Virus record (IMG/VR): IMGVR_UViG_3300023284_002187
Location: 1-51,826 of that record
DNA from: a virus
Strand: one strand, 5' to 3'
Length of the DNA: 51,826 bases
Below the pieces are notes generated by a model that had not been told where the DNA came from, did not search any database, and saw nothing but the letters and a program-made list of their open reading frames with translations. Below, in pieces: positions 15,721-24,071 of the stretch. Each line of letters begins with the position of its first letter. Within the stretch, counting starts at the first letter, position 1. The translations under genes and the position numbers were made by a program.

Positions 15721-16334
15721 TTTTCACTCCCTGGTAACTTTTTAATCGTCGATTCAATCAACGAGTTAACCTGCTCACTTTTTGAAGATGGCAATGCTGG
15801 TGGAGCGTCTAGAAGGCCCTTCTCCGCCGTGTTATACATTGCGAGACCCAAGTCCCTAAGCTGAGCCCGTAATGTCTCATATGACCCAGAAGAATCGATC
15901 TGGCGGCGTAATTTACGGGCACCTCCTGCTTTTGCAATAATAAATAAAGCTAATTCACCAAACTCGCCGCAAACATAATCTTCAAAAGTTGAATATTTGT
16001 CCAATCCTGTACCTCTGGGATCCCATCCATATGGGTCCCATTTATACATTGCCACCAAAGCGTTATTGACAGCCTCGTTGGCCGCATCTTTTGGATTTCT
16101 CTGAGGATTCAAAATACAATCTAAGTGGCCTGGTAATGGAAGCTTGCCGAGTTTGCTCTGGTCCTTGCGCCATATTTTGAACGCAGCGGTTAATTGATCT
16201 AAAGTAAATTCAAGAGTATCAAGGGCATAAAGCCGGACGATTTCTTTGGGCAAATCGTTTTGATAATAGGCTGCCACTTGAAGCCAGAAATTCATCCTTT
16301 TGGCTATTTCATTTTTTGTATGTTGAGGTTCCAC
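15717..16334 (-). CDS. Possible helicase loader or replication accessory protein
   Basis: 205 residues with a GTG start overlapping the previous stop by one base. The N-terminal part (MNFWLQVAAYYQNDLPKEIV, then FTLDQLTAAFKIWRKD and LPLPGHL) has the helical pattern seen in G39P-like helicase loaders and similar phage replication proteins. The C-terminal half is helical and not recognised. It lies two genes from the replisome organizer, which supports a role in loading the host replicative helicase. Direct homology is not certain. Confidence 0.55.
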   Translation of the reverse strand: MEPQHTKNEIAKRMNFWLQVAAYYQNDLPKEIVRLYALDTLEFTLDQLTAAFKIWRKDQSKLGKLPLPGHLDCILNPQRNPKDAANEAVNNALVAMYKWDPYGWDPRGTGLDKYSTFEDYVCGEFGELALFIIAKAGGARKLRRQIDSSGSYETLRAQLRDLGLAMYNTAEKGLLDAPPALPSSKSEQVNSLIESTIKKLPGSEK

Positions 16335-16609
16335 TATTCTCCTAATTCTTTAAGAATTTGATTATATTCTGGTAAGTTAGATAATCCTGTTGCTGTTGGG
16401 CCTCTATGTTCTTCATGAAACTCAAGCTCAATCATCATAGTTTTAAAAGCCTTTACTACTTTGTCATAAGCTGATTTTTCTATGACATGAATAGCCATTG
16501 ATGAATGTGTTCCAAAGGGCTCTTGTTTATAAATGTAATCTCCCGATCCAGGACCAAAATCTTCAGCTCTACTAATCCACCATTCTCTCGGTTTTTTAGA
16601 TTTCTCCAC
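16334..16609 (-). CDS. Unknown small protein
   Basis: 91 residues from GTG 16609 with GGAG about seven bases upstream, overlapping the organizer gene by 14 bases. It begins KPREWWISRAEDFGPGSGDY, a pattern I have seen in small phage proteins without known role, and ends in a helix (YDKVVKAFKTMMIELEFHEE). No catalytic motif. Confidence 0.6.
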   Translation of the reverse strand: MEKSKKPREWWISRAEDFGPGSGDYIYKQEPFGTHSSMAIHVIEKSAYDKVVKAFKTMMIELEFHEEHRGPTATGLSNLPEYNQILKELGE

Positions 16610-17330
16610 GGTCTATCTCCTCTTTGATTTTCTTTAAATTATCCATTTTTTGTTGATTGAAAGTCTTTGGACCTTGTTTCTGTGCCCCATTTCCTTTTGA
16701 GTAACTGACCCATGACCTTTCAAGCCAACTCGAAATTGCATTAGCCCACCCTTTTGGTGATTTACACATTTTATTGTTGTCTTGACGCCAGCCAACACAT
16801 TTTTTAATCTCACGATTCATCCATGCTCGTCCAGGATTTTCTCCGTACAAATCAACAAGCCTTTTGCTGGTTGTCAAAGGAATTGAAATTTTTGGAGTGT
16901 CATCAAATTTAAATTCAAACTGCGCTGACACCTGCGTCGGTTTTACCGGCGCGGTGGAAGAACTATGTAATAGTTCTTTGTTCGTTACGTCCGTCTCGTC
17001 TCGTCTCGTAGGTGTAGTTTGGGGTAGTTTGGTGTAGCTCAGTGTAGCGAGTTTGTTTTTCTCAATCTTTTTAAATAGTTCCACAACCTCTTGATTTGTC
17101 AGTTTGGTTAAGTCGCTAAAATAGCCTACACCATCATCACCAAGGTCAACTTGACCGGAATTGGTTTTTGACGCAAGACACAGCAAGACAACCCACCCAT
17201 ATTTTTGAGCAGGAGTCAGACAAAATAATCTCTGATCTGTTGGCAATTCATTATTTAATCTAAGCCAAGTATAGGTTTTTTGCGCCCGTTTAGGATTATA
17301 TTTTTCCCAATTTTTGATTTTGATAATCAA
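16596..17330 (-). CDS. Replisome organizer-like replication initiator
   Basis: 244 residues from TTG 17330 (GGGG eight bases upstream); no ATG occurs before the middle of the gene. The N-terminus has WEKYNPKRAQKTYTWLRL and KYGWVVLLCLASKTNSGQV, as in phage replisome organizer N-terminal winged-helix domains. A low-complexity linker (about 105-140) follows, then a domain with GWRQDNNKMCKSPKGWANAI that would bind the loader or helicase. Such proteins bind the phage origin and recruit the helicase loader; the origin itself is not identified. Confidence 0.7.
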   Translation of the reverse strand: MIIKIKNWEKYNPKRAQKTYTWLRLNNELPTDQRLFCLTPAQKYGWVVLLCLASKTNSGQVDLGDDGVGYFSDLTKLTNQEVVELFKKIEKNKLATLSYTKLPQTTPTRRDETDVTNKELLHSSSTAPVKPTQVSAQFEFKFDDTPKISIPLTTSKRLVDLYGENPGRAWMNREIKKCVGWRQDNNKMCKSPKGWANAISSWLERSWVSYSKGNGAQKQGPKTFNQQKMDNLKKIKEEIDRGEI

Positions 17331-17372
17331 GAAATTTGCCCCACGTTGATAAAGTATGATTACCCTAAAATG

Positions 17373-17756
17373 TTATTTTGAGATATTCAAGCCTTGATTA
17401 TATTTTGGTTTCGGAACCTTGTGAATCTCAGCCAAAACCTTTTTGGCGAGGCGTCCAAAAAACCATTTGTTCGCATAGGTTTGAACACATTTGAGCAACG
17501 TATTGATTTGCCATGACATGCGGTGCTGCTCCAAATAACTGTATGGCATCATGCCTTTGTTTTTACATTTTGCGCAAAGATTTGGACACTTATGGTCATC
17601 CGGAATTTTAACGGTGTATCCACAGTCAGGACACCTCCAAGGCTCACAATAGTTTTTGATGCAAAACTCAGCCTCTCTTATTAATTGAGCATTTGGCTCG
17701 CCTAATGTCCCTACGAGGGCCTGGAGTTCGAGCATTAGTTGGTAGTATGGTCTCAT
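17373..17756 (-). CDS. Zinc-ribbon protein of unknown function
   Basis: 127 residues. Residues about 41-65 hold WRCPDCGYTVKIPDDHKCPN and LCAKCKNKG, cysteine pairs of a zinc ribbon. Helices flank it on both sides. It is coupled by a four-base overlap to the next gene upstream. DNA binding or a scaffolding role in replication is possible; no family is named. Confidence 0.6.
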   Translation of the reverse strand: MRPYYQLMLELQALVGTLGEPNAQLIREAEFCIKNYCEPWRCPDCGYTVKIPDDHKCPNLCAKCKNKGMMPYSYLEQHRMSWQINTLLKCVQTYANKWFFGRLAKKVLAEIHKVPKPKYNQGLNISK

Positions 17757-18196
17757 TTTTTACCCAATTGTGCAGCAACTCCTGATATCAAACCTTTGCC
17801 TGGTACGAACATTGCCGATACAGCATAGCCGGATTTTATAGTGGACAACCATTGATCATAAGTGGCCGTATCAGAACCAAATGCGCTTGCATTATTATCG
17901 ACCAACCATTGAGCTAAAGCTTCTGGTGCATCCATAACAGGGCTTATTGGGGTGCCTTCAGAAGTATCTTCATACATTTGTATATGTGTTTTTTCATTTT
18001 CAGGCCATTCTGGCATATATTCATCTTTATTTGGAGCTGTACCAAAATCATCAAGAGCTTCTTGCAATCCTTTTTCTTTTTGTAATGTCGTAAAGTCTGC
18101 AAGTTGTTCAGCATATCCCTCGTGGAGAGGTTGATATCTACCGTTTTTTTTTGGATGTTGCCAATCTTTTGGAACACGTCTAATTTCTCTACCCAT
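17753..18196 (-). CDS. Conserved phage protein of unknown function
   Basis: 147 residues. The opening MGREIRRVPKDWQHPK, the middle EGTPISPVMDAPEALAQWL and DNNASAFGSDTATYDQWL, and the Gly-rich end are a recognisable signature found in many unrelated phages. The function is not known to me. No membrane segment or catalytic motif is evident. It lies among the early replication genes. Confidence 0.75.
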   Translation of the reverse strand: MGREIRRVPKDWQHPKKNGRYQPLHEGYAEQLADFTTLQKEKGLQEALDDFGTAPNKDEYMPEWPENEKTHIQMYEDTSEGTPISPVMDAPEALAQWLVDNNASAFGSDTATYDQWLSTIKSGYAVSAMFVPGKGLISGVAAQLGKK

Positions 18197-18199
18197 AAT

Positions 18200-18634
18200 T
18201 TATTTCTCCCCTTTTCCCTTGTTACCAGGATTATATTTACATGATTCAGTATGGCCATTAGCCGGATCAATACCCTGTTCTCTTAGTGTGGCCCATGCTT
18301 CTGGAGCGAAAGATCCATCAGGAGCCTTCCAATCTCTCACAACACGAGTACAACCCAAACAGCGACCACTGAGAATGGCCTCTTCAAGTTTTTCACGATC
18401 CTTTGTGACTTCTGACCTCATTATTTGGTCAATAACAAATTGATGATTGATTTTTGACAATATCTCCTCGCCATATTTCTGGCAGAATATATCAGCTAGC
18501 CGACTGGCTATTTCATTATATACAAGCTGTTCCATTACATACATTCCATGCTTTTCAAATTCGTTATTTGATATACGAGCTTGTAATATGGTTTCATTGG
18601 TATTTTCTGAAAAGAATTTTCTTACTTTCATCAT
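18200..18634 (-). CDS. Unknown protein with Cys/His cluster
   Basis: 144 residues (ATG 18634; ATG 18631 is also possible). The first 90 residues are helical (MYVMEQLVYNEIASRLADIF). The C-terminal part has GRCLGCTRVV and, 38 residues later, HTESCKYNPGN, which could together bind zinc. Located between RecT and the conserved 17753-18196 gene. Not recognised. Confidence 0.6.
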   Translation of the reverse strand: MMKVRKFFSENTNETILQARISNNEFEKHGMYVMEQLVYNEIASRLADIFCQKYGEEILSKINHQFVIDQIMRSEVTKDREKLEEAILSGRCLGCTRVVRDWKAPDGSFAPEAWATLREQGIDPANGHTESCKYNPGNKGKGEK

Positions 18635-18644
18635 ATATTTATCC

Positions 18645-18875
18645 TCATTTTTTCATCCCCTTTTTAATCTTTTCTAATGCGGAATGAGTGAGATCCATCT
18701 GGGCCTCAACTCTCCGTTTTTTTGATATACAATAGAGAAGCCTTTGAGAATATTTGCCGTTTATTGAGCCGATACAATGTACATAAAACTCGTGGCATTC
18801 AGCCTGTAAATCGAAATGAGATGGACCAGAGAGATTTAAACAGAGCAAAGCTACAGTCTTCAATATTTCGGTCAT
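18645..18875 (-). CDS. Unknown small protein downstream of RecT
   Basis: 76 residues; ATG overlaps the RecT stop by four bases. A hydrophobic helix (ILKTVALLCLNLSG) is followed by a Cys/His-bearing part (LQAECHEFYVHCIGS) and a basic end. Translation coupled to RecT suggests a helper of recombination, but no family is recognised. Confidence 0.55.
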   Translation of the reverse strand: MTEILKTVALLCLNLSGPSHFDLQAECHEFYVHCIGSINGKYSQRLLYCISKKRRVEAQMDLTHSALEKIKKGMKK

Positions 18876-19582
18876 AAATCTGCTAACTCAGATGCGGTAT
18901 TGGTGGGAGCTTGATTGACGTCTTTGATACTGGGCAGATCTGGAGCGTTGTGGTTGTCATATTCAGATATCTGTACCCCACCGAGAATATCTCCAAATTC
19001 ATCTTTGAGAGCGATGGCACGGCATTTTCGTTTCATCATTACGTCGTAGTAGCCCTTCCAGATAGCCTCTATCCCATGGATGGCCTGTTCGGCTTGAAAC
19101 TTTGTCCAAGTTACGATTTTTTCATCGCAGCCTTTTCTTTTAACCACACAGACAGCGGCAAAAATCATATCCCATGAAGTGACATATTCAATTCGATTAT
19201 GTTCTTTATCTATTAGATATTCCTCGATGCTTTCCAATTGACCACTTTGTCTGACAAGTTTTAAAGGCAATTCACCCCAAATTTCAGGTTGCCCATTAAT
19301 CACAGATATATTCCTCAAAGAGACTAATGTGGCCGGTAAACCTATCCCCACGGCGTATTGCATGGCTGTGACAACTTGTTCTGGACGTTTGAAAGCCTTT
19401 GGAACCATACCAGATGAGACATACATAGATGCAAGTCGATATTGTTCAGACAATGTTTTCCCAATAAGAGCTCCATCCTCACGAGCAATCAACTCAGCCT
19501 TTTGTTCAACTTTAGGTTTTTCTGATGGTTTGCCTTCTGGTGGCTCTATCCCATCCATTGCTTTTAAATCTTCTTCGCTCAT
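18872..19582 (-). CDS. recT: RecT-family single-strand annealing protein
   Basis: 236 residues. The core (about 40-200) carries the RecT signature GIGLPATLVSLRNISVING and PEIWGELPLKLV, with ALIGKTLSEQYRLASM before it and MMKRKCRAIALKDEFGD after it. RecT proteins coat single strands and anneal them to complementary DNA. It is coupled by ATGA to the RecE-like nuclease gene, the normal pairing in which the nuclease makes single strands and RecT anneals them. Confidence 0.9.
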   Translation of the reverse strand: MSEEDLKAMDGIEPPEGKPSEKPKVEQKAELIAREDGALIGKTLSEQYRLASMYVSSGMVPKAFKRPEQVVTAMQYAVGIGLPATLVSLRNISVINGQPEIWGELPLKLVRQSGQLESIEEYLIDKEHNRIEYVTSWDMIFAAVCVVKRKGCDEKIVTWTKFQAEQAIHGIEAIWKGYYDVMMKRKCRAIALKDEFGDILGGVQISEYDNHNAPDLPSIKDVNQAPTNTASELADL

Positions 19583-20601
19583 TGTTCCTCCCTTTCGGCT
19601 TCTGCTTCTATTTCATAGATATAATATGATGGCAACCCTACAGTGCGAACACCTCGTGGATATTTGCGCCAGTCTCCTGTCTCATGCCCGTTTCTAATTC
19701 TTTCAATCCCTAGCCGAGTTTCATAAGCCCCATTGTCCATTACAACAGACCCAGGCTGAAGTGTATTAATACCTATGGGATCAGTTTTTTCGATGGCCAA
19801 AAACATTGGAATGATTTTGAAACTATTTCCCACAATACCTCGGACTATTCGTTCATAAAGATAGATCTGGATGTGATATTTCCATTTTGCGATCTCTCTC
19901 TCAAAACCATATTTAGAAGCATCTTTGGTCGTTTTGAGGTCTGTAAGCCATATAGTTGGGATCTGTTCTGAACCACGATCTTGAATACGAATATAGTCCA
20001 GTTTAGCTACCCATTGGACTTGATATTCCTGATCATACCAATATGCCCATAATTCGGGATACCCGTGGATAATCAATTTTGCACTGTCACCGTCACCTTC
20101 AAGAACATGGATCATTGCCATTACTTTTTCAGCCTCTTTGCTGGATACAATAATTGAATCATCATTTGTGAGTTTTTCCCAGTCCTCTGTAATACACTCC
20201 CATATTCGATTTCGATATTCAGGTCTTGATTTGGTCAGGACCCTAATCAAATCTGGCCTCTTAGCCCCTGGAGGTGGCTTAATAAGGCATTTTTGGCACT
20301 CAGCCTTGAGATCTTCTACTGTGGTGAGTAAATCTGGGTATTGTTCTTTTGCTGGTGGAATCATATAACACCGACGAAAAACACTAGGTTCCAGCATAGC
20401 GCTGTGAAGAATACGACCAAACCGTTTCTCATCCGTATCCTCTGGTTTGATTCCATCTATATATTGTTGTTTATAGTCTGCAGGCGACTTTCTCACGGCT
20501 TTAATTCGTGAATATGACATATAACCCTCAATATCGAGTTTCTGCTCGCTAAAGCCATTAGGGTTGTCTTGTGTGGCTGGAAACATTTCTAGTGGATTCA
20601 T
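19579..20601 (-). CDS. RecE-like PD-(D/E)XK exonuclease (exonuclease VIII C-terminal type)
   Basis: 340 residues. The N-terminal half has YMSYSRIKAVRKSPADY and RFGRILHSAMLEP, then KLDYIR and LTDLKTTKDASKYGF (the D...DLK catalytic core) with KYHIQIYLYE, matching RecE/DUF3799 nucleases that digest duplex DNA into 3' single-strand tails for RecT. It begins the minus-strand early operon; the 234 bases upstream hold a divergent leader (20655-20781) and no clear promoter for this gene. Confidence 0.87.
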   Translation of the reverse strand: MNPLEMFPATQDNPNGFSEQKLDIEGYMSYSRIKAVRKSPADYKQQYIDGIKPEDTDEKRFGRILHSAMLEPSVFRRCYMIPPAKEQYPDLLTTVEDLKAECQKCLIKPPPGAKRPDLIRVLTKSRPEYRNRIWECITEDWEKLTNDDSIIVSSKEAEKVMAMIHVLEGDGDSAKLIIHGYPELWAYWYDQEYQVQWVAKLDYIRIQDRGSEQIPTIWLTDLKTTKDASKYGFEREIAKWKYHIQIYLYERIVRGIVGNSFKIIPMFLAIEKTDPIGINTLQPGSVVMDNGAYETRLGIERIRNGHETGDWRKYPRGVRTVGLPSYYIYEIEAEAEREEQ

Positions 20602-20654
20602 TTTAGGCCCCCATACGTTTTAATGTATTTGAACCTTGCGCAATGCATATATAC

Positions 20655-20682
20655 TTGTCAATAAATTTTTTGAGTGTATACA
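20655..20682 (+). promoter_or_regulatory. Candidate plus-strand promoter
   Basis: TTGTCA (20655-20660), 16 bases, TATACA (20677-20682). A start near 20690 would produce a leader of about 90 bases that meets the terminator at 20749-20781 before reaching the plus-strand gene at 20836. Apart from this promoter-terminator unit, the 20602-20835 gap holds nothing I recognise. Confidence 0.4.
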
Positions 20683-20748
20683 GAACTGCACCACAATGAT
20701 AGCTTCATGACAGGTTTTCTTTCGTGTCCCATACGTTGAGAATCTAAG

Positions 20749-20781
20749 GCTGGGTCTGTTTACAGGCTCAGCTTTTTTTTT
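20749..20781 (+). terminator. Rho-independent terminator or attenuator before the plus-strand gene
   Basis: A ten-pair stem (20749-20758 with 20763-20772, two G-T pairs) with loop TTTA is followed by nine T residues (20773-20781). It works only on the plus strand. No complete gene precedes it on that strand, so it ends either a small RNA from the promoter at 20655-20682 or works as an attenuator for the gene at 20836. Confidence 0.8.
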
Positions 20782-20835
20782 GCCATTTTCATATCATCCA
20801 TTTATCTGTAGACTGGAATCACCGGGAGGACGGAT

Positions 20836-21429
20836 ATGTCATTAAACTCAAAACAAGTGCTAGTTCAAATCAAAGATCAGAAAGTTCAAAGAGAAATGCA
20901 ACTCAGTCCGCTTCCAGCTCGCCTGTCCGTGCCTTTTGACGAGCGTTTCAGAAATCCATTAGACGGCAATCCAGTGACTAATAAAGATATGACTGTAGAT
21001 GGGTCTAGTACGTCCGTTATATTTGAATTCAAACCAGGGGCTACCGAGGTTTTCTTGGTCGAATATGTAACTATAACATTAATCGATGACGGATCATTTC
21101 TCGCCAATGAGTTTGGCTCAATCGGATCAGCATTGAGTACCGGACTTTTGCTTAAAAGCCAACAGGACGGTCAGGCATTCACTCATACGACTGTTGTGAA
21201 CAATGCAGATGTCATGCAATGTTTCGGAGGAATAATAGGAGTCACTGGAACGGGCGTTAATACGGGCGTTTTTGGTAGTGGAGATTGGATCGCAGGAAAA
21301 TACGAGTTTAGGAATGAGTGTGTTCTCTTTGGCGAAAAAGGAGATTTCATGCACATGGAGGTTAATGACGATTTACAATTGATCGATTTCCTACAGAGCT
21401 CTATCAGAGTCAAATCAGTGGAATCTTAA
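20836..21429 (+). CDS. Plus-strand phage protein, probably a virion component
   Basis: 197 residues from ATG 20836 with GGGAGG six bases upstream. It is the only clear plus-strand gene. The sequence is beta-rich and ordered like a jelly-roll (EVFLVEYVTITLIDDGSF, GSGDWIAGKYEFRNECVLFG, MHMEVNDDLQLIDFLQSSI). I associate this pattern with phage structural proteins but cannot name a family. Its stop overlaps the stop of the opposite 21426-22088 gene by three bases within TTAA. The separate promoter and attenuator suggest its own expression control. Confidence 0.65.
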   Translation: MSLNSKQVLVQIKDQKVQREMQLSPLPARLSVPFDERFRNPLDGNPVTNKDMTVDGSSTSVIFEFKPGATEVFLVEYVTITLIDDGSFLANEFGSIGSALSTGLLLKSQQDGQAFTHTTVVNNADVMQCFGGIIGVTGTGVNTGVFGSGDWIAGKYEFRNECVLFGEKGDFMHMEVNDDLQLIDFLQSSIRVKSVES

Positions 21430-22088
21430 AACGATACTGCCTCAACTTTTAAAACATCTTTTAGAATAGGGATATTAAGATCTTTTGCTCCCTGCCGAAC
21501 TATCGGCTCAATATCCTGATTGTTTCCCGTCCTAATCAATGCCAGTTGATCCTCACTCAGTACACAGCGGAGCCGTGGACACTGAGAATCTATGATATCG
21601 ACACCATTCTCACCTTTGCCTGTGGTGGTTTTTTTGATTGTGACCACTGTGTCGGTCCCAGTATTTTTAAGAGTGCTCTGGACGGCCACCAGGAGTGGCT
21701 GACTACGCCCACCATCGTCTCCTACGAAGCTCACGTCGAAATCGTCACCAGCAGCAACGGTCAATGCGGAGAACTGTGTGAGAGCTCTCAATGCGGCCTG
21801 TATGGCAGCGGCATCTGCATCAAAATTTAGGACAGTGGTAATCTCTGAGCCTGCCTGTAGTTTGAATGTACCCTCGTCAGGGACCACGTCAAAATCAATA
21901 TTCTGGATCTCATTAACGCCTGGAGTAAGTGGAGAGAATATATCGACAGACCCTCCGGCCTGAGCCGGCAGTCTGACCTGTGCGAATGTGATCGGATCAG
22001 GAGTTCGAAATTGCTTCCCGGTGCCGTCTGTCAGATCAATGGTAAACTCCCCGTCACGACCTTTAGTGAGTAGTATTTCATTTGCCAT
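21426..22088 (-). CDS. Virion-associated protein with the repeat domain also found in baseplate J
   Basis: 220 residues. The first 45 residues (MANEILLTKGRDGEFTIDLT) form a small beta unit. Residues about 60-125 carry the pattern EIQNIDFDVVPDEGTFKL...TTVLNFDADAAAIQAALRAL, which recurs in the baseplate J protein at 30093-31595 (EIQNIPFSTTPSSGSFRI). This domain is often repeated in surface proteins of planctomycetes and in phage virion proteins. The C-terminus is not recognised. It leads a group of likely virion genes that ends at the plus-strand gene. Confidence 0.65.
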   Translation of the reverse strand: MANEILLTKGRDGEFTIDLTDGTGKQFRTPDPITFAQVRLPAQAGGSVDIFSPLTPGVNEIQNIDFDVVPDEGTFKLQAGSEITTVLNFDADAAAIQAALRALTQFSALTVAAGDDFDVSFVGDDGGRSQPLLVAVQSTLKNTGTDTVVTIKKTTTGKGENGVDIIDSQCPRLRCVLSEDQLALIRTGNNQDIEPIVRQGAKDLNIPILKDVLKVEAVSF

Positions 22089-22097
22089 ATTGCCTCC

Positions 22098-22556
22098 TTA
22101 GCAATCCACCGACGCACCGACAGTATTCTGGTCAATTTTACCAGATATCTGGCCGTCTGTAACCTCGCCACTGATGATATTAGAAGGATCTATTTGTCCC
22201 TCGATTGTATTTTGACTGACCTCTACGATCACTCGATTATCAGAGACCTCAGCTGAGACCACCTGAGCTTCTATAGACTCGACAGTTCGTTTCACGATTC
22301 TGATTTCCTCTGTTTTGGTGGTCTCTACAGCAGTATATTCTGCCAATAAATCTGATTCAACACTCGGAGGATTAACAAATAAGAATGAGTAAAGCCCTGG
22401 AGTGGTGACCGATTCAACCAATAAGGTCACTGGCAAAACAACCGGACCAGTGCTGATATTTGTGACTTTAACCGTGGGAGACTGTCCAGTGAAAACCATG
22501 CCGTTTTTTAATAGGAACAGTGATAGATCAATGGCTTGTCCAAGAAAGACAGTCAT
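22098..22556 (-). CDS. Beta-rich protein with a C-terminal repeat
   Basis: 152 residues, coupled by a four-base overlap to the 22553-23029 gene. The N-terminal half looks like a small Ig-like fold (PTVKVTNISTGPVVLPVTLL). Residues about 90-150 repeat short strands such as AEVSDNRVIVEVSQNTIEGQ and GEVTDGQISGKIDQNTVGAS, suggesting a beta-solenoid or interlocked trimer as in phage fibre tips. Probably a fibre accessory or tail tip protein. Confidence 0.6.
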   Translation of the reverse strand: MTVFLGQAIDLSLFLLKNGMVFTGQSPTVKVTNISTGPVVLPVTLLVESVTTPGLYSFLFVNPPSVESDLLAEYTAVETTKTEEIRIVKRTVESIEAQVVSAEVSDNRVIVEVSQNTIEGQIDPSNIISGEVTDGQISGKIDQNTVGASVDC

Positions 22557-23029
22557 ATCGAAAACCTCATGATTCCTTCGTTTAATAAATCAAGGTATTT
22601 CTGATGTCGAATAGTAGTCAGCCATGTTTCGTTGGTTGGTATAGTCGTCCAGATATCTCGAATGGATCTGACCACTCCCAATGGAGCCAACTGCACTATC
22701 TTTAGAATCAGCGCATTGCTCAACATCTCACCAATATAGGACTGAGGCCATATTTGTTTATCTATATAGTTGATGTTCTCCGCTTCAAACTCGTCAATAA
22801 GATCTAAAATAAATCGCCTTTTGGCTTTCTGTTTGTCGATAGGCGCGAGTCCTGGCGATTTAACCAGCTCCCACCCGCTATCACTAAGAATCGCTTTCTC
22901 TCCATTTGTAAAGATCATATGAGTGTCTGTACGTGTGCTGAAAATCTTGATTGCAGGATCATCCATTTTCCGGATCTCATAATTGATCGCTCTGCCCATT
23001 TGAATCTGAATCTCTAAAAGAGTGCTCAT
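22553..23029 (-). CDS. Unknown protein in the virion/fibre group
   Basis: 158 residues. Starts with a helix (LLEIQIQMGRAINYEIRKM) and later has RRFILDLIDEFEAENINYID. The middle (IFTNGEKAILSDSGWELVK) is strand-like. Coupled on both sides by four-base overlaps to fibre-like genes. It could be a fibre assembly factor. No family recognised. Confidence 0.6.
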   Translation of the reverse strand: MSTLLEIQIQMGRAINYEIRKMDDPAIKIFSTRTDTHMIFTNGEKAILSDSGWELVKSPGLAPIDKQKAKRRFILDLIDEFEAENINYIDKQIWPQSYIGEMLSNALILKIVQLAPLGVVRSIRDIWTTIPTNETWLTTIRHQKYLDLLNEGIMRFSI

Positions 23030-23904
23030 CGCGCTACTACTTCTATATTAACAAGTAAATTATTCAAATCAGTATTAGTGGCCTGAGTGTCTGATCGCCC
23101 TACAAACCTCAAACGATCATTTGCAACGGCATCGACAAAGACCTGTCTGGTTAGAGTCATGGGCCTAGCACTTCTGATGTTTCCAAAACTCCTAGATTTT
23201 GGGATCTCCACAAACGCGCCGACCGATGGCGCTTTTTCCATAAAAATCTCGACCTGCCTATATGTGGCTGAAGCTGATGCAATCGCGTCGATATGGTAGG
23301 TTATCCGATATTTCGCGACCTCCAAAAGATCGATTTCGTCATTGGGATTATCCAGGTTGAAAAACTGGTTATCAGCAAACAAAGTATTATCAAGTGCAAT
23401 GATTTCGTCTGTGGAATCAAGGGTTAGAGTCGTACTTGTACCGTCAAAATTGGCCAGACCTTCGCGTTTGACAGCTCCCTGGAAGTCGGAACCATTTAAC
23501 GAAAACCTACCTGATACAGCCAAAAACTGACCTAATGTTGTATCATTTATAACGAAGGGTGAATTCGATGCAAAAGGCCTAGAGGTTATCCCCAGATAAA
23601 AAGTCGACTGATGATTAGGAGTTCCGCCGAGAGCATCATGAACTAAAAATAATTCGTCACCCGATATAGTAATCGAATTCAGTTCGGTTGGATTTGTGAT
23701 ATCGGTTGTCTGTACAATTGTGAGACCCACGCCAGGTGGCCCCTGTAAAGTGCTGAGATTGCCATTCGAGTCTTTTACTTTTGGTATTAGAAGTCCACTA
23801 ATGCCATCTTCTTCGAGAAAGAAAACACCTGTTAATACTCCGTTATCGGTGGAGGGATTACCAATTAATGCAGCGAGCTGTTTGGTCATTCTAATACGAG
23901 ACAT
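23026..23904 (-). CDS. Probable tail fibre or receptor-binding protein
   Basis: 292 residues with GAGGAG five bases before ATG 23904. A short N-terminal head is followed by LQGPPGVGLTIVQTTD, a GPPG turn often at the junction of phage fibre domains, then beta-rich sequence. Residues about 190-290 (AKYRITYHIDAIASASATYR, VEIFMEKAP, TLTRQVFVDAVANDRLRF) follow the strand pattern of C1q/TNF-like jelly-rolls that end many phage fibres. No signal peptide, unlike the fibre-like proteins further upstream. Confidence 0.65.
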   Translation of the reverse strand: MSRIRMTKQLAALIGNPSTDNGVLTGVFFLEEDGISGLLIPKVKDSNGNLSTLQGPPGVGLTIVQTTDITNPTELNSITISGDELFLVHDALGGTPNHQSTFYLGITSRPFASNSPFVINDTTLGQFLAVSGRFSLNGSDFQGAVKREGLANFDGTSTTLTLDSTDEIIALDNTLFADNQFFNLDNPNDEIDLLEVAKYRITYHIDAIASASATYRQVEIFMEKAPSVGAFVEIPKSRSFGNIRSARPMTLTRQVFVDAVANDRLRFVGRSDTQATNTDLNNLLVNIEVVAR

Positions 23905-23906
23905 AT

Positions 23907-24071
23907 CTACTCCTCAAAGATCAGGGTTGCGTTATCGAGAACTCTCAGCTCTCCAGAATCAAAAATTATAATAGGAGGAGCCATTCGTAACTGACCCTCT
24001 TGGACTATTGATATGATCCCGGAAAATATATTATCGAGAGGATTGGTGACGATATTTAATTCAACGCCCAT
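23907..24071 (-). CDS. 54-residue protein, possible fibre-associated
   Basis: ATG 24071 with GGAG nine bases upstream; it overlaps the holin-like gene by 11 bases and ends three bases before the fibre gene starts, whose ribosome site GAGGAG lies inside it. The sequence is beta-like (VELNIVTNPLDNIFSGIISI, PPIIIFDSGELRVLDNATLI). No domain recognised; position suggests a fibre or lysis accessory. Confidence 0.55.
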   Translation of the reverse strand: MGVELNIVTNPLDNIFSGIISIVQEGQLRMAPPIIIFDSGELRVLDNATLIFEE

